Source of the DNA: Alkalicoccus urumqiensis
Lineage (GTDB): Bacteria > Bacillota > Bacilli > Bacillales > Salisediminibacteriaceae
NCBI RefSeq assembly: GCF_002993335.1
Contig: NZ_PVNS01000001.1
Span: forward strand, 248,001 to 312,000
Direction of reading: 5' to 3'
DNA length: 64,000 nucleotides
Shown here: positions 57,965 to 64,000 of the stretch, in pieces
Numbering within the stretch: position 1 is the stretch's first letter
Layout of the letters: every line of letters begins with the position of its first letter
Notes under the pieces: generated by a model
What the model saw: only the letters and a program-made list of their open reading frames with translations
Databases searched by the model: none
What the model was told of the DNA's origin: nothing
Position numbers and translations under genes: made by a program

Positions 57965-58298
57965 AAAGGTCCGTCTGATCTTAAAAGAAAAGGAGCTGCT
58001 GTACATGGACCCGCTTCCTGCCTGTTCCTGCAGCCGCACGTGTTCCGGCGGAAGCCGAAGTGTGAAAGCACAGCCAGCGGCGGAGTCTTACTTCAGAGCC
58101 GGTTTGTCTCACAACGGACGCTGCCAGTCCAGCAACTGCCCCTTCCAGTCTAACAACGAGGCGTTCCATTCCCACTTCCCTGTTATTGTCTAACTTCCCC
58201 CGTCCATATTCCAACTTCGCCGCCCAATATTCCCGCAGTGCACCGGCAGAGTCCAACTTCTCCATGCCGCGGCAGGCGGTTGAAAGCACGAGCGGAGG
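57965..58298 (-). repeat. Class A intergenic element, minus-strand copy
   Basis: Read on the minus strand: GCTCGTGCTTTCAACCGCC, then GCATGGAGAAGTTGGACT, an array of AGTTGGA/AGTTAGA/GTTGTGAGAC words (58262-58083) spaced 21, 21, 21, 19, 21 and so on. It ends with CGGCTGCAGGAACAGGCAGG and CTCCTTTTCTTTTAAG. It aligns end to end with 27830-28160. A frame of 144 codons crosses it on the minus strand but has no ribosome site and no partner in the other copy, so I treat it as non-coding. This fills the gap before the decarboxylase terminator. Confidence 0.8.
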
Positions 58299-58320
58299 AG
58301 AAGCACTGCCAACAGAAACA

Positions 58321-58366
58321 AAAAGACTGCGGCAGTATGTTCTTCCATACCACGCAGTCTTTTTTA
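58321..58366 (-). terminator. Rho-independent terminator of the decarboxylase gene
   Basis: AAAAGACTGCG and CGCAGTCTTTTTT with an inner GTATG/CATAC pairing. Leftward the A run on the top strand gives TTTTTG. Confidence 0.8.
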
Positions 58367-58374
58367 TCGTCTTT

Positions 58375-59991
58375 TTACTCTCCCGGCTTATTTCCGGTCT
58401 CTGCGGCTTCGGCATACGCGCCTTCTGCCAGCAGATCGGCAGCCAGTGCGTAAAGCGTTTCTTCCGTCACGTGCTCCATGGCAAAAAGGTGGACGTAGTC
58501 CCGGCGCTCCCCGTTTACGTAGAGCGATTCACAGGAGAGCGAGTATTTTTCTACTACTTCTGCACTCGGCCGGCGGAAGCGGATCGTTAAGGAAAGCGGC
58601 GTCCGCTCCACCCAGAGGTCCAGCTCCAGTTCGGCTGCTACTTCCCGGAGCGCGTTTTCGGCAAACGAGGCGACGGCTTCGGCGCGGACGGCTTTCTTCC
58701 GCTGCTCGTGGTGCGGTGTCTGGGCGAGGTGATCCCACAGATACATGGCGCTGAAGCTGTTGCGGGAGCCGGCGAACGTCGTATCCGGCGACCCGATATA
58801 CATCGGGTCATCCGGCGGCAGAAGCTGGAATTTCGTCTTCGTCATAAATACGCCGCCTGGAAAAGGCGATCCGAGCCATTTATGGCCGCTCATGACGATC
58901 GAATGCACGTCCGGAATGCGGAAATCGAAGCGGGGAAACGGCTGTCCTTCCATCTCTCCCCGTTCCATCGCCTGTTCGACAAACGGCATGTACGCCGCGC
59001 CGAGCGCGCCGTCGACGTGAAACCAGAATCCGTTCCGGCGGGTGGAGTACAGCCGGCCGTCCCGTTCGTACTCTACATCCCGCTCATACATGCCGTTTTC
59101 CTTCAGTACCGGTACCAGCTCCTCGACAGCTTCCTCGACGCGGTCATACGCACCTTTAAACGTGGTGCCGTAATTGAAGCAGACAAAAATCGGATAACCC
59201 TTTTCCACGAAAAAGCGGACGAGCTTGACGAGCGACGGCAGGTGGACACTTCCATCCTCCTCGGACGGCACCTCTTTCGGCCAGCCGCTTTCATCGATGT
59301 ACTGGCTGGAGTAGCCTGCCGGATAATCCTCCGGAAAGCGGAGCGGACACGGATAGTTCCTGCTTCCGACTTCGGAAAACGTGTCGAAGGCAAGCACCCG
59401 CATCGCTTTGACGATCGAATAGTGCGTATCCTGGGAGAAAAATGCGACCGGCTGATACGCATGCGGCGACTGCGGCGCTGCCTCCGCCTGCTCGTAGTTC
59501 ATGCCGTCCTCCACGCGCGCCGGACGCCCTTCCCGGCTGGCTGCTTCCGCACGGCTTTCTGCGTGGGTATCGGAAAGGAGCGTTTTCCCTGCGAGGTAGT
59601 CGCGTGCGTTCCAGATACCGTACACATTTCCCTCTGTACTCCCCATAGAGAGCGTGTATCCCCAGTAGGACTCGCCGTCCGTTGGATCGTGCGGCGTTTT
59701 CGCATGCCACAGTTCTGCGAAGTAGTCGAGGACTGCTTCCTCCATTTTCTTCGTGTTCATCGTCATGCTGCCGCGCGTAAACGGGTCCCCCGCATTGTTT
59801 AAGTGCATCTGCAGAAACGAGAACAGCTCCGGCGAGGCTTCCAGCTTCTGATTCACCTGATAGCCGAGAAAGTGGCTGCTCCGTTCCTGCATCTCCGAAA
59901 GCATCTGTTCATATACCGCTTCCCGTTCACTCCGGCTGATGCCTTCTGCCGGCAGACCGAATGCCGGGGCGGCGCGTAAAGAATAGCTCAT
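58375..59991 (-). CDS. Pyridoxal-phosphate group II decarboxylase (histidine/aromatic amino acid decarboxylase-like)
   Basis: 538 residues, longer than typical histidine decarboxylases (about 380-480). Motifs: [19 protein letters not shown] for cofactor phosphate, [17 protein letters not shown] with the His stacking on the ring, [23 protein letters not shown] with the Asp for the PLP nitrogen, and [13 protein letters not shown] with the Schiff-base lysine. The amino acid substrate cannot be told. The start overlaps the stop of a chemoreceptor gene by ATGA, a striking coupling. A product amine might buffer pH or be part of a signal; this is inference. Confidence 0.9.
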   Translation of the reverse strand: MSYSLRAAPAFGLPAEGISRSEREAVYEQMLSEMQERSSHFLGYQVNQKLEASPELFSFLQMHLNNAGDPFTRGSMTMNTKKMEEAVLDYFAELWHAKTPHDPTDGESYWGYTLSMGSTEGNVYGIWNARDYLAGKTLLSDTHAESRAEAASREGRPARVEDGMNYEQAEAAPQSPHAYQPVAFFSQDTHYSIVKAMRVLAFDTFSEVGSRNYPCPLRFPEDYPAGYSSQYIDESGWPKEVPSEEDGSVHLPSLVKLVRFFVEKGYPIFVCFNYGTTFKGAYDRVEEAVEELVPVLKENGMYERDVEYERDGRLYSTRRNGFWFHVDGALGAAYMPFVEQAMERGEMEGQPFPRFDFRIPDVHSIVMSGHKWLGSPFPGGVFMTKTKFQLLPPDDPMYIGSPDTTFAGSRNSFSAMYLWDHLAQTPHHEQRKKAVRAEAVASFAENALREVAAELELDLWVERTPLSLTIRFRRPSAEVVEKYSLSCESLYVNGERRDYVHLFAMEHVTEETLYALAADLLAEGAYAEAAETGNKPGE

Positions 59992-61328
59992 CGGGCAGGC
60001 TCCTCTCCAATTTTTTTCATCAATCCTTCAACGGCCTCTACATTCCCGCTCCGGCCCCGTGCCGGGAGTTCGGTCACGAGCAGGCGGATTCTGCGGCCGT
60101 CTTTATGATAAAACTCCGCTTCATAGGCAGGCTGCTGCACGCCGGAAAGCGACGCTTCGGTATAAGCTTCCGCCTCGGCATTTTTCTTCCAGTCGGTTAA
60201 AAACGCCTCGTAGCTCTTCATGAATTCGTCCGGCTCATAGCCGAGAACGTCGCGGATGGAATCAGTGACGTATTCAAAAACGCCCTGATCATCGTGACGG
60301 TACGAAAAATACTCCGTCACTTCCGGGTTTTCCCCGGTTTCCAGCACCATTTTCCGGCCGGACTGATTTACCTGCGCCGTCAGTTCACTCATCTGGGCAA
60401 GTACTTCCTGGTTGGACGCTTCGTTCTGCGCGGTCATCGTATGAATCGTTTCCGCCGCCGCAGCCATTTCCTCTGCTGCAGCCAGCTGATTCTGCGTCGT
60501 ATCTGTGATCTCCGATGCGTAGCTGCTTGCTTTCTGGACATTGTCTGTCACCGCATCGATGCCGTCCTCCACGTCATGGACGAGATCAATCATCCCGGAA
60601 AACGTCGTTTCCGTTTTCCCGACAGAGGCTGCCACCTGCTGCATGTCGCTCCGGCTCATTTTCGTTTCGTCAACGGCCTGACCGACAACGCTGTCCACGT
60701 TTCCGATCAGTGTCGTAATCTGCCGGGTCGCACCGGTCACATTTTCAGAGAGCTTGCGGATCTCGTCGGCGACGACCGCAAATCCGCGTCCATGTTCACC
60801 GGCGCGCGCCGCTTCGATCGATGCATTCAGCGCCAGAAGGTTCGTCTGCTCAGCGATATCATTAATCGACTGGATCATCGTTTGAATCTCTGCTGTCGAT
60901 TCTCCCGCACGGCCGACGGTGTCCGAAAGCCTGTCAACGGCCGTCATCACCTGCTGCACCTGGGCAGCGGTCGTTTCCATCGATGTTTTTCCTTCTCCGG
61001 CCATCTCCGTCAGCTGCTTCACCTCTGCCTGCACCCTGCCGCTCCGGTCGGCTGCCGACTTCATTTCCTCTGCAACGCCAGCTGTGCGGTCGGCGGCGGA
61101 TTCTGCATCCTGTGTAAACGACTGCATGCTCTCGTTCAGTTCACCGACCGAGGCTGCCTGTTCCGCTGTTCTCAAGGAAGCTTCCTCCATAATTTTATGC
61201 ACGTCCTGCGCGGAGCGGTTCGTTTCAATAACAAGACTCCCGGTGCTGTCGATCAGCGTATGTATGTAACCGGTTCCTGTCTCCTCGTTTCCTGGTGCTG
61301 GTTTCGTCTTGAGCCATCCCATCAACAT
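59988..61328 (-). CDS. Soluble methyl-accepting chemotaxis protein with C-terminal PAS domain
   Basis: 446 residues with no membrane segment. Residues 25-330 are helical heptads with the receptor hairpin tip [20 protein letters not shown] and [16 protein letters not shown], which contacts CheA and CheW. The C-terminal 110 residues form a PAS fold ([40 protein letters not shown]). PAS domains usually stand before the signalling domain, so this order is reversed. ATG 61328 follows AAAGGTAGTGTTCGC. It is translationally coupled to the decarboxylase gene. Confidence 0.9.
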   Translation of the reverse strand: MLMGWLKTKPAPGNEETGTGYIHTLIDSTGSLVIETNRSAQDVHKIMEEASLRTAEQAASVGELNESMQSFTQDAESAADRTAGVAEEMKSAADRSGRVQAEVKQLTEMAGEGKTSMETTAAQVQQVMTAVDRLSDTVGRAGESTAEIQTMIQSINDIAEQTNLLALNASIEAARAGEHGRGFAVVADEIRKLSENVTGATRQITTLIGNVDSVVGQAVDETKMSRSDMQQVAASVGKTETTFSGMIDLVHDVEDGIDAVTDNVQKASSYASEITDTTQNQLAAAEEMAAAAETIHTMTAQNEASNQEVLAQMSELTAQVNQSGRKMVLETGENPEVTEYFSYRHDDQGVFEYVTDSIRDVLGYEPDEFMKSYEAFLTDWKKNAEAEAYTEASLSGVQQPAYEAEFYHKDGRRIRLLVTELPARGRSGNVEAVEGLMKKIGEEPAR

Positions 61329-61649
61329 GCGAACACTACCTTTCTGTATAAATCCTTTGGACTAAAGGAAAGTATAATAATTCCATTCTATTTTCCTTCA
61401 GTGTAGCGCATTTTGTTATGAAAATGTCGAATTAATGCGTTTTCGGAATAGTAAATTATTATCATGTCTGCTCATCGCAGTATGTAAGTCGAAAGGTTCA
61501 GGTATATTATGATGAAAACGGTTTTTAGAAGAAGAAGAGCGCTGCCGGTAGAGGGAGAGGGAAAAGTGGGCGGAGACGTACGGACAGAGCGGAAAAAACC
61601 GGTAGTAGATGGAACCATGGGTGAACTGCCGCATCCCCTGACACACCTG

Positions 61650-61682
61650 CTTGGATGAAGCCTCGAATTTTTAAATTTCTTC
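61650..61682 (-). repeat. Copy of the GAAGCCTCTTCCAG repeat end
   Basis: Top strand CTTGGATGAAGCCTCGAATT, then TTTAAATTTCTTC, aligns with the reverse complement of 19681-19712 at about 24 of 33 positions. The 61329-61748 gap has this repeat, the downstream terminator and a doubtful 49-codon frame only. Confidence 0.4.
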
Positions 61683-61687
61683 AACTA

Positions 61688-61727
61688 TAAAAAAATCCAG
61701 CTGCTATCCTATACCGATAGCAGCCGG
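61688..61727 (-). terminator. Rho-independent terminator of the amidohydrolase gene
   Basis: CCAGCTGCTATC (61697-61708) and GATAGCAGCCGG (61716-61727) form the stem. Leftward it is followed by ATTTTTTT. Confidence 0.85.
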
Positions 61728-61748
61728 GCTTTCCTTCTTTATATACTG

Positions 61749-63110
61749 TTACACGAGCCAGAGCTCATCGGGGTTGCCGTACTTCTCAAAGATGGCATTA
61801 CGTGCTTCGTCTGCCTGGCGGCGGATGCGTGCGGTATCGACATCGACGAGGCGTCCGTCTTTCTTCCGGGCCACGCCGTTGACGTAGACGCTGTCGACGT
61901 TGCCGGTATGCGCGCACTGAACGATCGTGCCGATCGGATCGTTCAGCGGGAACATGTTAAAGTCGCTCGTCCGCAGCAGCAGAAGATCCGCCTGCTTGCC
62001 CGGCGTCAGGCTGCCGACTTTATCTTCGAGCTTCAGCGCCCGCGCGCTCTCGATCGTTGCCATCTCCAGAATTTCCCTTGCGGAAATGTGCAGCGGTGGC
62101 CCCGGCATTTCGCCTTTCGCGAGGAGCTGTTCATTCACGCGGGAACGCTCTGCCTGCAGCGCGAACTTCATCTGCGCGAACATGTCGCCGCCGGTGGAGG
62201 TGACGACGTCTACGCCGAGTGCCGGAGTAACGCCGTTTTCCAGAGCCAGACCGGTCGCCGGGTAGCCGTGTCCCATCATCATTTCCACTTCCGGTGTCAC
62301 AGAAATCGACCCGCCGAATTCTGCCAGGAGTTTCACTTCCTCCGGGCTGACAGCATTTGCGTGGACGAAGTTCAGGTCCCGGCCGAGCATGCCGGCGTTA
62401 TGCAGCTTTTCAATAGAACGGTCGACGCTTCCCCACGTGCCGAAGCCGAGGTGCATGCTGCAGACCGCATCCAGTTCGCGTGCGAGACGAATTTCGTCCA
62501 TCGACGTGTCCCAGGAGCAGAACTCCGGTCCTCGGATCGAGAGACCGAGCGTCAGAAGCTGATCTTTGGAGGAAAAATACTTCTGTGCAATGTAGCGTGC
62601 ATCCTCTGTCGTATTCAGCTCGCTTTCCCGGTTCCAGAAATCGCCGTCGCCGGGACATCCGTGGCCGAAAACGGCGCGGATCCCGGATTCCTGCAGACCG
62701 CGGATCATTTCTTCGGAGTGTTCGCGGGACATCGTCATCGACCAGTCATACAGCGTCGTCACGCCGGCGTCGAGCGCTTCGAGTGCGCCGAGCAGGTTGC
62801 CGATATAGTCGTCCTGCGGCCGGCGCATGGAGCCGATGTTGCCGTAGTAAATGCTGCCGAGATACTTCTGCAGCGACCAGTCGGCGCCGGTGTTACGGAT
62901 GACCGATTCCCACGTATGCCGGTGGCTGTCGACAAATCCAGGCATCAGAATGCGCTCGGAGGCGTCGATCACTTCCGCGTCGCCCGCCTCAATCGACGGG
63001 GCCACTTCCACAATTTTATCTCCTTCAATCAGCACATCCCCGCGCTTCATGTCTCCAATTTCTGCATCCATCGTAATGACGACGGCTCCTTTGAACAGCA
63101 TCTTTGTCAT
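61749..63110 (-). CDS. Amidohydrolase-superfamily deaminase (cytosine/8-oxoguanine deaminase, atrazine chlorohydrolase type)
   Basis: 453 residues from ATG 63110 after AAGGAGTGATTGTC. Metal-binding residues are in MPGFVDSHRHTWESV, CSMHLGFG, LNFVHANAVSPEEV and TPALGVDVVTSTGGDMF with the catalytic Asp. The C-terminus has LGRL-type GSLTPGKQADLLLL. It removes an amino or chloro group from a ring such as a purine, pyrimidine or triazine. Residues that would set substrate specificity are not decisive by eye. It is followed on the strand by its own terminator and preceded by the ATPase gene. Confidence 0.9.
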   Translation of the reverse strand: MTKMLFKGAVVITMDAEIGDMKRGDVLIEGDKIVEVAPSIEAGDAEVIDASERILMPGFVDSHRHTWESVIRNTGADWSLQKYLGSIYYGNIGSMRRPQDDYIGNLLGALEALDAGVTTLYDWSMTMSREHSEEMIRGLQESGIRAVFGHGCPGDGDFWNRESELNTTEDARYIAQKYFSSKDQLLTLGLSIRGPEFCSWDTSMDEIRLARELDAVCSMHLGFGTWGSVDRSIEKLHNAGMLGRDLNFVHANAVSPEEVKLLAEFGGSISVTPEVEMMMGHGYPATGLALENGVTPALGVDVVTSTGGDMFAQMKFALQAERSRVNEQLLAKGEMPGPPLHISAREILEMATIESARALKLEDKVGSLTPGKQADLLLLRTSDFNMFPLNDPIGTIVQCAHTGNVDSVYVNGVARKKDGRLVDVDTARIRRQADEARNAIFEKYGNPDELWLV

Positions 63111-63141
63111 GACAATCACTCCTTCTGTAATGTAGTGGAAC

Positions 63142-63933
63142 TCAGTTCTCTTCCGCTCCCGGGAGCGCCTCCCGGGAAATACTTTTCCAGTACAGGTCGA
63201 TCGTGTAGGACAGGCCGAGCTGCTCTTGGATCTCGCCGAGCACCCGCTGACGCCAATCCGCGAGTTCCTCTATCCCGACTCCGGCACCGGTGGTGACAGA
63301 GAGCTGAACTCTCTCGTAATCCAGCTTCATTTTGTCGAGACGAATGTGCGGGACAGCGAGAATCTGAATCATGTCGCGCACGCAGCTGCTGGAGACGGTG
63401 ATGCGGTCGCCGGCGGTGTAGACGGGTTTGACCATGAGAACTTCGGCGCGTCCGACACCGAGACGGATGACGAGCCTCCGGAACCAGCTTCCGGCGAAGG
63501 CGCCTCCGGCAGTGTCGGGGAAAACGGGAATGACGTGCAGGTTTCGGGCGCGCTGTATTTTTGCTTTATCGATTTCTTTTGGTGTCTGAAATGATTCGAT
63601 GGCGAGCCACTCGATGTCCTCCGGGAGGCCGAGGCGCTCCTGGATGAGCCGGATCATTCTGCGGGATGTTCCGAGAATGAGCAGCGATCCGGGCTGGTGT
63701 TCTGTCAGCCACGCCTGAACTTCCCGGCGGTGGCTGTCGGAAAAGAACGTGGCGCGCTTCGTCGCTGAAATGACAGCGGTTTCATTTTTTGCCGTGCGGC
63801 CGGCGGCCCGCTTTTTCTCATGGATAAGGAGGCCGTCGTCGATCAGCGCTTCAATATTATAGCGGCGCATCACTTCCGAGGCGGTGTGACTCTTTCCGGT
63901 TCCGCTTTTTCCATACAGCCCGTAAAGTTTCAC
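63142..63933 (-). CDS. P-loop ATPase with C-terminal Asp23-like region
   Basis: 263 residues from GTG 63933 after AGGAGAGGGGGCTTTC. The N-terminus is a nucleotide-binding fold with Walker A LYGLYGKSGTGKSHTASEVM and a possible Walker B LLILGTSRRMI. The C-terminal 85 residues (PVYTAGDRITVSSSCVRDMI, LSVTTGAGVGIEELADWRQR) resemble an Asp23/Gls24 envelope-stress domain by pattern, an assignment made from memory. The gene overlaps an enoyl-CoA hydratase end by GTGA. Its function is unknown. Confidence 0.75.
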   Translation of the reverse strand: MKLYGLYGKSGTGKSHTASEVMRRYNIEALIDDGLLIHEKKRAAGRTAKNETAVISATKRATFFSDSHRREVQAWLTEHQPGSLLILGTSRRMIRLIQERLGLPEDIEWLAIESFQTPKEIDKAKIQRARNLHVIPVFPDTAGGAFAGSWFRRLVIRLGVGRAEVLMVKPVYTAGDRITVSSSCVRDMIQILAVPHIRLDKMKLDYERVQLSVTTGAGVGIEELADWRQRVLGEIQEQLGLSYTIDLYWKSISREALPGAEEN

Positions 63934-64000
63934 GAAAGCCCCCTCTCCTGGAAAGCAGGCGCCCGCTTGTCGCGGAATGCCGTACACCCTTCGTGAAAGT
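63930..64000 (-). CDS. Enoyl-CoA hydratase/isomerase family protein (C-terminal end only)
   Basis: The last 22 codons are in the window: FHEGCTAFRDKRAPAFQERG and a short tail, then TGA overlapping the GTG of the ATPase gene. The pattern EG-x-AF-x-(D/E)KR-x-P-x-F is the typical crotonase-family C-terminus. The catalytic region lies outside the window, so the reaction is not assigned. Confidence 0.6.
   Translation of the reverse strand, partial: FHEGCTAFRDKRAPAFQERGLS

Noticed and set aside
57981-58415. 144-codon frame on the minus strand across the class A element
   Set aside because: It has no ribosome site, runs through the terminator of the decarboxylase gene, and the homologous element at 27.9 kb does not keep the frame.
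58708-59802. 364-codon frame antisense to the decarboxylase
   Set aside because: Shadow of a well-supported gene on the other strand, with no ribosome site.
61509-61658. 49-codon plus-strand frame (MMKTVFRRRRALPVEGEG...)
   Set aside because: The ribosome site is weak, the end runs into a dispersed repeat and no family or terminator supports it.
61908-63296. 462-codon frame antisense to the amidohydrolase
   Set aside because: It crosses the start region of the opposite gene and runs into the next one; no recognisable motifs.

Overview
The window looks like chromosomal DNA of a Bacillaceae-type Firmicute. Strong Shine-Dalgarno sites (AAAGGAGG class), the sigma-54/RocR-type arginine catabolic genes, YhaM, a YolD-like protein, a YvoA/NagR-type regulator and DctS/DctR-like genes all fit Bacillus relatives. 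The base composition (visibly GC-rich, roughly mid-50s percent by eye) and the many Asp/Glu-rich secreted proteins suggest a halophilic or alkaliphilic member of the family; that part is inference. No rRNA, tRNA, CRISPR array, transposase or prophage module was seen.

Layout. 1-4.2 kb (-): a molybdenum hydroxylase operon of xanthine dehydrogenase type (FAD, Mo and 2Fe-2S subunits, then an XdhC-type maturation factor cut by the window edge), divergent from an amidase. 6.5-10.4 kb (-): membrane protein, ccdA, a TlpA/ResA-like thioredoxin and a two-component system. 10.6-14.9 kb (-): rocD-rocA behind a sigma-54 promoter, with rocR. 15.3-16.9 kb: lipoprotein and an old-yellow-enzyme homologue. 17-21.2 kb (-): amino-sugar operon (SIS protein, nagA, nagB) and its GntR-type regulator, with matching operators. 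21.4-27.7 kb (+): a PucR-type regulator, an M20 amidohydrolase of the allantoate/N-carbamoyl class and a DctPQM TRAP transporter. 28-36 kb: polysaccharide deacetylase, TrpD-like protein, quinone oxidoreductase, YhaM exoribonuclease, serpin lipoprotein, zinc alcohol dehydrogenase. 36.3-38.6 kb (-): amino acid ABC importer. 28.3-43.2 kb also holds five secreted proteins with 'copper amine oxidase N-terminal' (stalk) domains. 43.4-46.1 kb: MarR regulator, ABC exporter, small membrane protein. 46.2-49.4 kb: secreted proteins, one behind a c-di-GMP-I riboswitch, and a DUF2254 protein. 49.4-56.6 kb (-): a TAXI-type TRAP system and a DctS/DctR/DctB-like sensory set. 56.7-57.8 kb (-): a CueP-like copper protein with an in-frame TGA and an SOS-box gene. 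58.4-64 kb (-): chemoreceptor-decarboxylase pair, amidohydrolase, P-loop ATPase and the end of an enoyl-CoA hydratase.

Themes. Purine/ureide and amino-acid catabolism recur: molybdenum hydroxylase, PucR regulator, allantoate-type hydrolase with a TRAP importer, cytosine/oxoguanine-deaminase-like amidohydrolase, roc genes. Uptake leans on TRAP systems.

Most interesting signals: (1) a CueP homologue whose first conserved cysteine is encoded by TGA, followed by a hairpin with an AGGUU loop resembling a bacterial SECIS, so either a selenoprotein or a one-base nonsense allele; (2) two unlinked intergenic arrays of nine TGGTCCG heptamers about 21 nt apart whose spacing series is almost identical although the spacers have diverged; (3) a related family of intergenic elements carrying AGTTGGA-type arrays with shared end modules, present in several copies on both strands.
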